From assembly GCF_028736175.1 (NCBI RefSeq), contig NZ_CP117880.1, forward strand, positions 3,782,001 through 3,846,000: a stretch of 64,000 nucleotides of DNA, given 5' to 3'. The number at the start of each line of letters is the position of its first letter. Within the stretch, counting starts at the first letter, position 1. Shown one piece after another: positions 57,095-64,000 of the stretch. The stretch is from Sphingobacterium oryzagri (GTDB lineage: Bacteria > Bacteroidota > Bacteroidia > Sphingobacteriales > Sphingobacteriaceae). Below the pieces are notes generated by a model. It saw nothing but the letters and a program-made list of their open reading frames with translations, had not been told where the DNA came from and ran no database searches. A program made the position numbers and the translations under genes.

Positions 57095-57586
57095 ATGAAT
57101 AAGGTGTTTTTACTCTTGGGTGCTAATTTAGGTGATCCTGCACTGCAAATTTCAAAAGCCATAGCGGCCTTGGAAAATCAGGTAGGTAGCATAGTGCTTA
57201 GTTCTTCACTTTATGAATCAGCCGCTTGGGGACAAACCGATCAGCCTGCATTTCTAAATCAAGTTGTTATCTTAAAAACGGCACTTTCTGCATTAGGCGT
57301 ACTCGAGGCGATACAAAAGATAGAGCAGGATTTGGGCCGTGTGCGGACGCTGAAATGGGGCGCACGTATTATTGATATTGATATTCTTTATTTCAATGAT
57401 GAAACGATTGATCTTGCACAATTATCCGTACCACATCCCTATATTCCCGAACGGAAGTTTACACTCTTACCGTTGGTGGAAATAGCAGCCAGCCACAAGC
57501 ATCCGGTGTTAGCCCTTGATCAATTGGAATTATTGACCGCTTGCACCGACACCTTATCTGTAATAAAATACACAGCAAAACCATGA
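57095..57586 (+). CDS. folK: 2-amino-4-hydroxy-6-hydroxymethyldihydropteridine pyrophosphokinase (HPPK)
   Basis: Product of 163 aa. HPPK transfers pyrophosphate from ATP to 6-hydroxymethyl-dihydropterin in folate synthesis. Marks: FLLLGANLGDPALQIS, SSLYESAAWGQTDQPAFLNQV, LGRVRTLKWGARIIDIDILYF with the two Mg2+-binding Asp residues (IDID), and VPHPYIPERKFTLLPLVEI. The ATG is at 57095. A TATCTTTA near-consensus -7 box at 57083-57090 is too close to serve this start in the normal way. The stop overlaps the start of the HPt gene by the ATGA tetranucleotide (57583-57586). Confidence 0.93.
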   Translation: MNKVFLLLGANLGDPALQISKAIAALENQVGSIVLSSSLYESAAWGQTDQPAFLNQVVILKTALSALGVLEAIQKIEQDLGRVRTLKWGARIIDIDILYFNDETIDLAQLSVPHPYIPERKFTLLPLVEIAASHKHPVLALDQLELLTACTDTLSVIKYTAKP

Positions 57587-57939
57587 CAAACGCTTACAGT
57601 CTTATCGATCCTGCTGCCATACAGGATAATTTGATGCATAATACCGATCTTATCCGCCAGTTTCTGCAATTGTATCAAACGCAAATTCCGGCAGATTTTA
57701 TCGCTTTGCAGCAGGCTATGCAGCGTGGAGTAAAACAAGATATATCAAGTCGCGCACACCATATTAAACCCACAATGGAATATATCGGTGCCACAACTTT
57801 ACGCGCCGATCTGCAAAAACTGGAAACCGCCGCAAAAGAAAATGCTAGTTTGGCGGAACTACAAGAACTTTTTGCAAGCCTCGAAACAAAATTTGAAACC
57901 TTACTACGCGAAATCGATAGCTTTTTAAGCGATCTCTAA
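57583..57939 (+). CDS. histidine phosphotransfer (HPt)-domain protein
   Basis: Product of 118 aa from the ATG at 57583 (MTNAYSLIDPAAIQDNL), which overlaps the folK stop as ATGA and favours translational coupling. A TTG at 57541 is in frame but would extend into folK. The helical bundle contains SSRAHHIKPTMEYIGATTL, where HIKPT matches the HPt consensus HxLKG and the histidine can be phosphorylated. No histidine kinase or response regulator is nearby, so it would receive and pass phosphate from unlinked partners. Its pairing with a folate gene has no obvious meaning. Confidence 0.8.
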   Translation: MTNAYSLIDPAAIQDNLMHNTDLIRQFLQLYQTQIPADFIALQQAMQRGVKQDISSRAHHIKPTMEYIGATTLRADLQKLETAAKENASLAELQELFASLETKFETLLREIDSFLSDL

Positions 57940-57948
57940 CGACTCGTC

Positions 57949-58620
57949 TTACGACTCGCTAGCGAAATGGAGCTTAGAAAACAGGATATAAAGCACAAGA
58001 ACCAGTGGTAGGGCGGCAAATTGAAGAAAAATCAACAGCAATGCGCTAACGCCTAGAAACACATATTTATATTTATTATCCTGCCAGGACAAGGAGTTCA
58101 TCTTCATGCTAAACAAACGAATCTCTGCAACAAGCAAGTAACTGACCACCGCAATAATACCGATAAGTAAAGCCGGTGTGTGCAACGAAGGAAATTGCTC
58201 AAAAATAAAAGGCAGGGATATAACAAAAAATGTATTCATCGGTGTATTCAACCCAATAAAATCGCTCGTTTGCCGGCTGTCTACATTAAATTTCGCCAAA
58301 CGTAAAGCTGAAAAAACGGTCACCACAAAACCGAGGTAAGGAAGATATGCTGTAGGGGACGAAGCTTGGAGCAACATGTAAAGGATAACCCCCGGAAGAA
58401 AACCGAAACTAACCATATCGGCCAAAGAATCCAGCTCTTTACCGATGGCCGATTTTACATGCAGTGCACGTGCTACCATACCGTCAAAAAAATCAAATAT
58501 TCCGGATGCTAGTATGCAGTAAAATGCATAGGTATACGCTTGATCCAAAGCAAACAGAACGCCGACACAACCAGAAAAAAGATTGAGGCAAGTTAACGTA
58601 TTTGGAAGATGTCTTTTCAT
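57949..58620 (-). CDS. pssA: CDP-diacylglycerol--serine O-phosphatidyltransferase
   Basis: Product of 223 aa with the complete CDP-alcohol phosphatidyltransferase motif, FDFFDGMVARALHVKSAIG then KELDSLAD, matching DxxDGxxARxxxxxxxxGxxxDxxxD. The four aspartates coordinate the metal and substrate. There are about six to eight membrane helices. PssA makes phosphatidylserine, the precursor of phosphatidylethanolamine, in the inner membrane. The gene is convergent with the HPt gene (9-nt gap) and lies downstream of rho, behind a strong hairpin. Confidence 0.9.
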   Translation of the reverse strand: MKRHLPNTLTCLNLFSGCVGVLFALDQAYTYAFYCILASGIFDFFDGMVARALHVKSAIGKELDSLADMVSFGFLPGVILYMLLQASSPTAYLPYLGFVVTVFSALRLAKFNVDSRQTSDFIGLNTPMNTFFVISLPFIFEQFPSLHTPALLIGIIAVVSYLLVAEIRLFSMKMNSLSWQDNKYKYVFLGVSALLLIFLQFAALPLVLVLYILFSKLHFASES

Positions 58621-58632
58621 GAAATAAAAAAG

Positions 58633-58665
58633 TTAAGCCATCTTTCGGTTAGAAAGATGGCTTAA
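58633..58665 (-). terminator. terminator after rho
   Basis: TTAAGCCATCTTTC (58633-58646) and GAAAGATGGCTTAA (58652-58665) are perfect complements with a 5-nt loop. On the minus strand the stem is followed by CTTTTTTATTT. It lies between rho and the pssA start, so the two are probably separate units. Confidence 0.82.
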
Positions 58666-58686
58666 AAATATTAAATATTGATGGTT

Positions 58687-60171
58687 TTATCCATTCATAC
58701 TAATCAAAAACTCTTCATTTGATTTGGTGCCTCTCATTTGCGTTAACAAGAATTCCATCGCTTCTGTAGAGTTCATATCAGCTAAGTGATTACGCAATAC
58801 CCACATACGCTGTAAAGTATCTCTTTCCACCAAAAGATCATCACGACGCGTGCTCGATGCTGTAAGATCAATAGCCGGGAAGATACGTTTGTTAGCCAAC
58901 TTACGATCCAGCTGAAGTTCCATATTACCAGTACCTTTGAATTCTTCGAAAATCACATCATCCATTTTCGATCCTGTATCGGTCAATGCCGTAGCCAAAA
59001 TCGTCAACGAACCACCATTTTCGATGTTACGAGCCGCACCAAAGAAACGTTTAGGTTTGTGCAACGCATTGGCATCCACACCACCAGAAAGAATCTTACC
59101 AGATGCCGGCGCTACGGTATTGTAAGCACGTGCTAAACGTGTAATAGAATCTAAAAGAATAACCACATCGTGCCCACATTCTACCATACGTTTTGCTTTT
59201 TCCAAAACGATATTAGCGATTTTAACATGGCGGTCAGCAGGTTCATCAAATGTTGATGAAATAACTTCTGCACGCACGTTTCTGGCCATATCAGTCACCT
59301 CTTCCGGACGCTCATCGATCAATAAGATAATCAAATAAACTTCCGGGTGATTTTTTGCGATCGCATTAGCAACCTCTTTCAACAAGTTTGTTTTACCTGT
59401 TTTTGGTTGTGCTACGATCAATCCACGTTGTCCTTTACCGATTGGCGTGAATAAATCCATGATACGTGTAGAGTGGTTACCCATACCCAAATCAAGGTTT
59501 AACTTCTCATCAGGAAACAACGGCGTTAAATAATCGAAAGGAACGCGGTCGCGAATTTCCGCTGGATTTTGCCCATTGATAGCTTCCACGCGAACCAAAG
59601 GGAAATATTTTTCACCTTCTTTCGGCGGGCGGATACAACCACGCACGTTATCGCCCGTTTTTAGTCCAAATAATTTAATTTGCGACTGCGAAACATAAAT
59701 ATCGTCCGGAGAAGTCAAATAATTATAATCGGAAGAGCGTAAAAATCCGTAACCGTCAGGCATAATTTCAAGCACACCTTCATTCACGATAACATTATCG
59801 AAATCTGTCGGAAGTACGGGAGCTGAATTTTCTGATTTTACGGTCGAAGGAGCATTTTCTGTTGAAATAGTTGGTTTCGGAGAAGTTTCTTCGGATGAAG
59901 AGCTTTCTACACGGTTATCATCGCTGCTTGACACCCGTTTGGTGACCGCTACGGGCTCTGTTTTCAACGTGCGCACGCGCTTTCTCGGGCGTTCTGCATC
60001 TTCCTCGGATGCCGGCACTTTGTCTTCTTCTTGAATGGATTGCTTTGCGATATCGGAAATGCGATCGATCAACTCTTGTTTGCGTAGTTTGTCGACATCA
60101 GCGATGCCCAAAACTTTTGCAATCTCGCGTAACTCAGACACGAGCTTGGTATTTAGTTCATTAATATCCAT
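58687..60171 (-). CDS. rho: transcription termination factor Rho
   Basis: Product of 494 aa. Rho is a hexameric RNA-dependent ATPase that unwinds the RNA-DNA hybrid. An N-terminal SAP-like segment (~1-45: [24 protein letters not shown]) is followed by a ~65-aa charged, serine-rich insert (~50-115), longer than in E. coli and typical of Bacteroidota. The RNA-binding cold-shock-type domain is at ~125-205 ([20 protein letters not shown]). The ATPase domain carries [24 protein letters not shown] (Walker A), [16 protein letters not shown] (Walker B) and the SGGVDANAL and [22 protein letters not shown] segments. A matching promoter lies at 60334-60363. Confidence 0.96.
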   Translation of the reverse strand: MDINELNTKLVSELREIAKVLGIADVDKLRKQELIDRISDIAKQSIQEEDKVPASEEDAERPRKRVRTLKTEPVAVTKRVSSSDDNRVESSSSEETSPKPTISTENAPSTVKSENSAPVLPTDFDNVIVNEGVLEIMPDGYGFLRSSDYNYLTSPDDIYVSQSQIKLFGLKTGDNVRGCIRPPKEGEKYFPLVRVEAINGQNPAEIRDRVPFDYLTPLFPDEKLNLDLGMGNHSTRIMDLFTPIGKGQRGLIVAQPKTGKTNLLKEVANAIAKNHPEVYLIILLIDERPEEVTDMARNVRAEVISSTFDEPADRHVKIANIVLEKAKRMVECGHDVVILLDSITRLARAYNTVAPASGKILSGGVDANALHKPKRFFGAARNIENGGSLTILATALTDTGSKMDDVIFEEFKGTGNMELQLDRKLANKRIFPAIDLTASSTRRDDLLVERDTLQRMWVLRNHLADMNSTEAMEFLLTQMRGTKSNEEFLISMNG

Positions 60172-60333
60172 TAACTTTTTATTATGAGATATAGGATTTT
60201 TTTGCTATTTGAATTTATCCATCCTGTTTTTAGTAGCAGTGGTAACTTTCCCTCAGACTACCTAAAAAGTGAAAGAGGTTCTTTTAAAAGTACGCTTTGA
60301 TTACCTCTCAACGGATAAATTTGAGAATTGGCA

Positions 60334-60363
60334 CAAAAATAACATAACATTTGTATATTCAAA
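60334..60363 (-). promoter_or_regulatory. promoter of rho
   Basis: Minus-strand TTTG (60363-60360), 18 nt, then TATTTTTG (60341-60334), exact consensus in both boxes. Leader length to the rho ATG would be ~155 nt, compatible with autoregulation. Confidence 0.65.
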
Positions 60364-61001
60364 GAAATTTTATAAACTTTTTTACTTTGGAACAGATAGT
60401 ATGATAACGCATATTATATAAAAATGTTTTAAGCGCAAACGAGATTTTTGGTTTTTTTTCGTCACCGTAGTTAATATACACGATAAATCTAGACTTCTTG
60501 CATGAATATAAACCTGGGAGCTCCACGGATAAGCCCTTTACACAGCTGAATCGGCAAACCAAAACCGCTAAAGCATAAACCTCTTCGACAACGGCTTACA
60601 AAAAAATTAAGGTGCCAGGTGCGACAGGAAAATTGAGAAGAAAAAAAACAGGTACAGGCTCCATCAGCGGGCGAAATTGCACCGCTAAATTTATACATAT
60701 CTATACATTTCTGGCCAAACTTCGAATTAACAGATACGAAATACCGCACAAAAGTGCATGTTAAGTTTAAGTTATTGTACAAAATACACTAAGTATTTCA
60801 AAAAAGTGAAATTAAAAAAACAGCCTAAATTATGCGTTAAACGCACATTTCACTAACACAAATGTCAAAATCAAGCTCAATAGGCTATTTTTTAAGTGCA
60901 CAGATTCGTCTTTTTGCACATAAAAATGTATTTTCGAATTGACAATAACACAAAGAATTAGCAAAAAACAAAAAAAATAACACAATAAAACTAAATCTAG
61001 A
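60364..61001. other. 638-bp unassigned region between rho and the N-acetylglucosamine kinase gene
   Basis: The flanks are AT-rich. A segment at about 60485-60720 has clearly higher G+C and several short inverted pairs, for example AGCGG/CCGCT near 60676-60693. Short open frames on the minus strand (60359-60562, 60489-60782) have no domain pattern. It could contain a structured RNA, but I cannot name a class: no tmRNA, RNase P or SRP RNA signature is present. Confidence 0.35.
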
Positions 61002-61859
61002 ATGATTATCATTGCGGACGGAGGATCGACAAAAACAAACTGGTGTTTGTTGGATGATTCAAACAAAAAAATATACTTCAACACCGAAGGATACAATCCA
61101 TATTTTGTTGATAGTGATTACATTGTTAATTCTTTAAAAAAGGGCTTGCCAGGCGATCTTCCCCTGGAAAAAATTACGGAAGTGAATTATTATGGTGCAG
61201 GCGTCCACAACGCAGAGAAAGCGAAGATAGTGGAAACAGCTATGCAAAAAGTTTTTCCTAATGCACAGGTAGAAGTAGGTCACGACCTTTTGGCCGCAGC
61301 TCGTGCCTTGTTGGGCGATCAGCCGGGTTTTGCCGCGATTTTAGGAACCGGAACCAACAGCTGTATCTATGACGGTAACGAAATCACGCACAACATTGAC
61401 TCAGCAGCATATATTCTAGGTGATGAAGGAAGTGGAAGTTATATCGGCAAAAAATTATTGACAGATTTCATCCGGGGCTTGATGCCGGAAGATGTAGCCA
61501 AATCGTTTTTTGAAACTTACAAATTAACGCCAGACGAGATCATGGACAACGTGTATACAAAACCGTTAGCCAACAGATTTTGTGCAAGCTTCAGCAAGTT
61601 TGTGTACGACAATAATGTGAATATCCAATACACACGTAAAATCGTAGACGATGCTTTCGAAGCATTTTTCGGCAATTTAGTGAGTAAATATCCGGATTAT
61701 CAAAACTACACGTTTAATTGTATCGGATCAGTAGGTTATAATTTCCGCAACGTATTGGAAGAAAAAGCGACCGCCTATAATATGAAAGTTGGCAAAATCC
61801 TTCGCTCCCCTATTGATGATTTAGTGGTATTCCACATCAACAGAGCTGCAAAAGCTTAA
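61002..61859 (+). CDS. N-acetylglucosamine kinase, BadF/BadG-type ASKHA kinase
   Basis: Product of 285 aa. The ASKHA fold is clear: IIIADGGSTKTNWCLLDD is phosphate motif 1, FAAILGTGTNSCIYDG is phosphate motif 2, and AAYILGDEGSGSYIGKKLL is the connecting region typical of BadF-like GlcNAc kinases. The C-terminal CIGSVGYNFRNVLEE completes the adenosine motif. The enzyme probably phosphorylates N-acetylglucosamine (or a related aminosugar) in the cytoplasm, for cell-wall recycling or chitin use. The start is the ATG at 61002. The long upstream gap suggests an independent promoter. Confidence 0.85.
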   Translation: MIIIADGGSTKTNWCLLDDSNKKIYFNTEGYNPYFVDSDYIVNSLKKGLPGDLPLEKITEVNYYGAGVHNAEKAKIVETAMQKVFPNAQVEVGHDLLAAARALLGDQPGFAAILGTGTNSCIYDGNEITHNIDSAAYILGDEGSGSYIGKKLLTDFIRGLMPEDVAKSFFETYKLTPDEIMDNVYTKPLANRFCASFSKFVYDNNVNIQYTRKIVDDAFEAFFGNLVSKYPDYQNYTFNCIGSVGYNFRNVLEEKATAYNMKVGKILRSPIDDLVVFHINRAAKA

Positions 61860-61880
61860 GCTAAAATTAGTCTTCAAATA

Positions 61881-61922
61881 AAAAATATCCGCTGTACGAC
61901 AAGTAACAGCGGATATTTTTTT
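61881..61922. terminator. bidirectional terminator
   Basis: AAAAATATCCGCTGT (61881-61895) pairs with ACAGCGGATATTTTT (61906-61920), with T-tracts on both sides. It separates the kinase gene and the convergent metal-dependent hydrolase gene. Confidence 0.88.
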
Positions 61923-61948
61923 AGACGAACATGGTGTTGGCGATCAGC

Positions 61949-62632
61949 TTACAAAGCTAGTTCAGCACCAACAGCCGGAAGATAAAGCTTTAATCCATGC
62001 GCTTCAAAAGTTTTAATGGCCGCTTCCGTGTCGATCGCTATCGGCGGAAACGTGTTGTAATGCACGCCGACAATATTCTTGCAGTTGATAAATTGTGCCG
62101 CTTTCACCGCATCATCCACATCCATCGTATAGTGCCCACCGATAGGTAAAAAGGCCCAATCCAAAGCTAAATCTTCCAACAATTTCATTTCCATGGTTAA
62201 TCCCGTGTCGCCAGCAAAATAGATTTTCTTATCACCGATAAAGAAAACGTAGCCCACCGGAACACCTGCATACTCGCCTTCCGGCGTGCTGCTGGTATGT
62301 AGTGCGTAGACCATTTTCACGCGGCCAAAAGGAAGCTGAAGCGTTCCGCCAAAGTTGTATTCGATAACCTGCTCCTCAGCGATGCCTTGGCGCCTCACCC
62401 AAGCGGCCGTTTCTACAATAGCCGCCACTGTTGCACCGCTATTTTTCTGGACGGCAGTCAAATCAGCCACATGATCCTGATGACAATGGCTCAAAAAGAT
62501 ATAATCCGGACGCAAGGCGTTGACATCGATATCTTTTGCCAATTCGTTGTACGTGATAAACGGATCTAACAAAACTTTCGTGCCGTTAAAGTCAAACTCC
62601 ACGCACGACTGCCCGTAGTATGTTGCTTTCAT
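61949..62632 (-). CDS. metal-dependent hydrolase, metallo-beta-lactamase fold (UPF0173 type)
   Basis: Product of 227 aa. Metal-binding residues are in FLSHCHQDHVADL (HxHxDH), ALHTSSTPEGEYAG (third His), KIYFAGDTGLTMEM (bridging Asp) and NIVGVHYNTFPPI (last His). Length and layout match the UPF0173/YtkL family. Its substrate is unknown; structures of relatives bind two metals. It is followed (in the minus direction, upstream) by ybaB at a distance of 16 nt, so ybaB and this gene may be co-transcribed. Confidence 0.85.
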   Translation of the reverse strand: MKATYYGQSCVEFDFNGTKVLLDPFITYNELAKDIDVNALRPDYIFLSHCHQDHVADLTAVQKNSGATVAAIVETAAWVRRQGIAEEQVIEYNFGGTLQLPFGRVKMVYALHTSSTPEGEYAGVPVGYVFFIGDKKIYFAGDTGLTMEMKLLEDLALDWAFLPIGGHYTMDVDDAVKAAQFINCKNIVGVHYNTFPPIAIDTEAAIKTFEAHGLKLYLPAVGAELAL

Positions 62633-62648
62633 ACAATGAATCGTTAGC

Positions 62649-62972
62649 TTATTTATTAAACAAATTACCTAAACCACCCAGGCCGCCAAAACCACCGAGC
62701 AAATCTTGCGATACAGCTTGCATTTCGGCCTGATTGACCTGCTCTGCCTGTGCCAATGTTTTATTTATCGCGACGACCAGCAATTCCTCCAGCGCTTCCT
62801 TATCCGCTTCTGCTAGAAAATCTGGTGCTATATTGATTTCTCTGATTTCCTTGTTTGCGGAGGCTACGACTTTGATCTTTCCACCTTCAGCTTCTCCAGA
62901 TACGGAAATGCTATCTAATCTTTTTTTTACTTCTTCAGCCTTTTGCTGAGCTTCAAACAATTTATCGAACAT
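62649..62972 (-). CDS. ybaB: YbaB/EbfC nucleoid-associated protein
   Basis: Product of 107 aa. The family is a small dimeric DNA-binding protein with two helices and a beta-hairpin. Marks: MFDKLFEAQQKAEEVKKRLD at the N-terminus, then SGEAEGGKIKVVASANKEIREINI, DKEALEELLVVAINKTLAQAEQVN and a glycine/phenylalanine-rich tail (LGGFGGLGGLGNLFNK). The ATG is at 62972. It is upstream of the hydrolase gene with a 16-nt gap. Confidence 0.9.
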   Translation of the reverse strand: MFDKLFEAQQKAEEVKKRLDSISVSGEAEGGKIKVVASANKEIREINIAPDFLAEADKEALEELLVVAINKTLAQAEQVNQAEMQAVSQDLLGGFGGLGGLGNLFNK

Positions 62973-63067
62973 AATCTTTCCTTATATGATATGAACTGCA
63001 ATTTACAAAATAAGATGCACAACTGCATATTACCCACAATCGATTAGGTTCTTAATAGCGGCTTCCT

Positions 63068-63075
63068 TACCTTTG
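63068..63075 (+). promoter_or_regulatory. -7 element TACCTTTG, likely promoter of the 165-aa protein gene
   Basis: Exact TAnnTTTG match 20 nt before the ATG at 63095. No -33 TTG is seen. Confidence 0.45.
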
Positions 63076-63094
63076 CAGCAACAAAAGGTCACGC

Positions 63095-63592
63095 ATGGAA
63101 GAACTTAATTTTTATAACGCTTTATTGGCAGATAAGCGAGAAAGTGCGCCGGATGAAGCGGAGTATCTGGATGAAGAGATTAACATTTTAATACATAAGC
63201 TTAAATTTATTCCGCAAGAACAACGTCCTGCCGTTTTGATTGTCGAGCAGCGAACTGGTTTTCAGCCTTTGTATAACAACCAACTGGCAGACACTATAGG
63301 TATTGCAGGGGGAATATTGTTGCAGGAAAAATTTGACAATCCGGCATTGCTTTTGGTATTGCAAGATAATGATGCATTGTATGGCGAAATTCCGGCACTG
63401 CTGGAGGATGAATTGTTAAGCCGCACAAGCGCCGTCGTTTCCAACCAAATTTATATCGTGCAAAAGGGAGATCTGGGCATCAAGATGGAGGATTTCCTGG
63501 CGGATGTTGAAATCTGCGCAGAAATTATACAGCCGAAGTATTTTATTTACGGTCGCCAAGGCAACGATTGGGTAAAATTTGATTTAGCATAA
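63095..63592 (+). CDS. protein of unknown function with TroA/BtuF-like pattern
   Basis: Product of 165 aa. I do not recognise a named family. The sequence EEINILIHKLKFIPQEQRPAVLIVEQ resembles the stretch of helical-backbone metal-receptor (TroA/BtuF-like) substrate-binding proteins in which a helix precedes the VL.(L/V)E strand. ADTIGIAGGILLQE and YFIYGRQGNDWVKFD also fit, but there is no signal peptide and it is half the usual length. It may be a cytoplasmic remnant of such a fold. It has its own -7 element and a strong terminator, which suggests it is expressed. Confidence 0.55.
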   Translation: MEELNFYNALLADKRESAPDEAEYLDEEINILIHKLKFIPQEQRPAVLIVEQRTGFQPLYNNQLADTIGIAGGILLQEKFDNPALLLVLQDNDALYGEIPALLEDELLSRTSAVVSNQIYIVQKGDLGIKMEDFLADVEICAEIIQPKYFIYGRQGNDWVKFDLA

Positions 63593-63618
63593 AAAAACGG
63601 GCTGAAGCCCGTTTTTTT
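63591..63618. terminator. bidirectional terminator
   Basis: AAAAAAACGGGCT (63591-63603) pairs with AGCCCGTTTTTTT (63606-63618). It separates the 165-aa protein gene and the convergent gene that leaves the window. Confidence 0.9.
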
Positions 63619-63650
63619 ATGCTAATATGTTTAAAGTAACGCGCCTTGAA

Positions 63651-64000
63651 TTAGTGCATAAATTTCTTCCGCAAAACAGCATATAGCTTTTCTACAGTCT
63701 GTGGTTTATCGCCCCAGTTATTTTTCAGAGCGTAATTTGTTTGCAAAAAGACATCGGCTTCTGCAAATGTACTGTAGCGGTTTAAAAGCTCGACAGCCTC
63801 GCTATATGCCAATGAATAGCCATTAAACAAATCTTTGATAAAAAGTAATTTATCGTTTAGGCTGATGACTGATTTCAGGTCGACGATCTTCTCTCCCGAC
63901 TGTTTCGCTGACGCTGCAGGTGCTGAGTTTGCAAAGCCCGCTTTGCGCTGCTGCTGCAACATCTCATTCAAGGTAAGCGGTCTTGCCGGTTTTGCTTCCT
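63651..64000 (-). CDS. C-terminal part of an unidentified protein, truncated by the window edge
   Basis: The reading frame stays open to position 64000; the last ~116 residues are present. The first residues seen, [21 protein letters not shown], are a Pro/Ala-rich linker and a conserved LTLNEML element I know from small Bacteroidota proteins of unknown role. The rest ([20 protein letters not shown] and [20 protein letters not shown]) is helical and ends in VLRKKFMH. The TTG near 63971 should not be taken as the start, because the coding frame continues upstream. No function can be assigned. Confidence 0.6.
   Translation of the reverse strand, partial: EAKPARPLTLNEMLQQQRKAGFANSAPAASAKQSGEKIVDLKSVISLNDKLLFIKDLFNGYSLAYSEAVELLNRYSTFAEADVFLQTNYALKNNWGDKPQTVEKLYAVLRKKFMH

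Noticed and set aside
60485-60720. tmRNA, RNase P RNA or SRP RNA
   Set aside because: None of their signature sequences (for example GAGGAAAGTCC or the SRP tetraloop helix) is present on either strand.
60489-60782. 97-codon minus-strand frame upstream of rho
   Set aside because: The composition (many Cys, Phe and Arg) and lack of any family pattern suggest non-coding DNA; I record the region as a possible structured RNA instead.
1-64000. CRISPR arrays, IS elements and prophage genes
   Set aside because: No short regularly spaced repeats, transposase or phage structural genes are visible; the only tandem repeats are coding repeats in the surface protein.

Overview
The window reads as a chromosome segment of a Bacteroidota bacterium, most likely class Sphingobacteriia (Sphingobacterium/Pedobacter relatives). 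The clues are a type IX secretion (T9SS) cargo with a type-B gliding-motility C-terminal domain next to a PorP/SprF protein, promoter matches of the TTTG-N18-TAnnTTTG type, few Shine-Dalgarno sequences, a YpdA-type bacillithiol reductase, and strong sequence likeness of housekeeping genes (purM, ppc, rho, murB, pgk, sppA) to that group. Genes are dense on both strands, with many hairpin terminators between convergent genes. No IS element, prophage, CRISPR array or rRNA operon is visible.

Layout. 1-12.9 kb is a mixed region: the 3' end of a GH51 arabinofuranosidase, a secreted DUF1349 protein, LuxR and XRE regulators, an Omp85-like barrel, GNAT acetyltransferases, a YdeI-family protein, a CPA2 cation/proton antiporter, a REP-like intergenic repeat, an APC permease, a Nudix hydrolase and a DUF2383 protein. 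13.0-30.1 kb, all on the minus strand, holds an M14 carboxypeptidase and the main feature of the window: a three-gene operon coding for a 4037-residue T9SS surface protein, a PorP/SprF protein and an OmpA-type peptidoglycan-binding lipoprotein/propeller protein. The giant protein has four ~350-aa modules I cannot assign, DUF11 repeats, six nearly identical 79-aa Ig-like repeats (237-bp DNA period) and a type-B sorting domain. It is preceded by a perfect 13-bp hairpin and an AT-rich 0.6-kb leader.

30.6-36.4 kb: a family-6 DNA glycosylase, purM-retropepsin-rimK, an orphan winged-helix fragment and a two-gene Fe-S/heterodisulfide-reductase-like operon. 36.5-48.3 kb: tRNA-Leu(GAG), Ppx/GppA phosphatase, a DUF4142-like lipoprotein, PEP carboxylase, an FUSC membrane protein overlapping ypdA, TetR, murB, an ECF sigma factor, a small cytochrome-b5-like protein and a PfkB kinase. 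48.3-64 kb: two identical tRNA-Asn genes, mgtE, a large metallopeptidase/propeller/barrel protein, pgk, sppA, folK-HPt, pssA, rho, an N-acetylglucosamine kinase, a metallo-beta-lactamase-fold hydrolase, ybaB, an unassigned 165-aa protein and the 3' part of a gene leaving the window.

How the genes fit together: the 14.9-30.1 kb operon is self-consistent as secretion and surface anchoring of one giant adhesin. The general T9SS core (GldKLMN, SprA and others) would have to be encoded elsewhere. Most of the rest is housekeeping. All functions are inferred from reading translated sequence; no database search was run.
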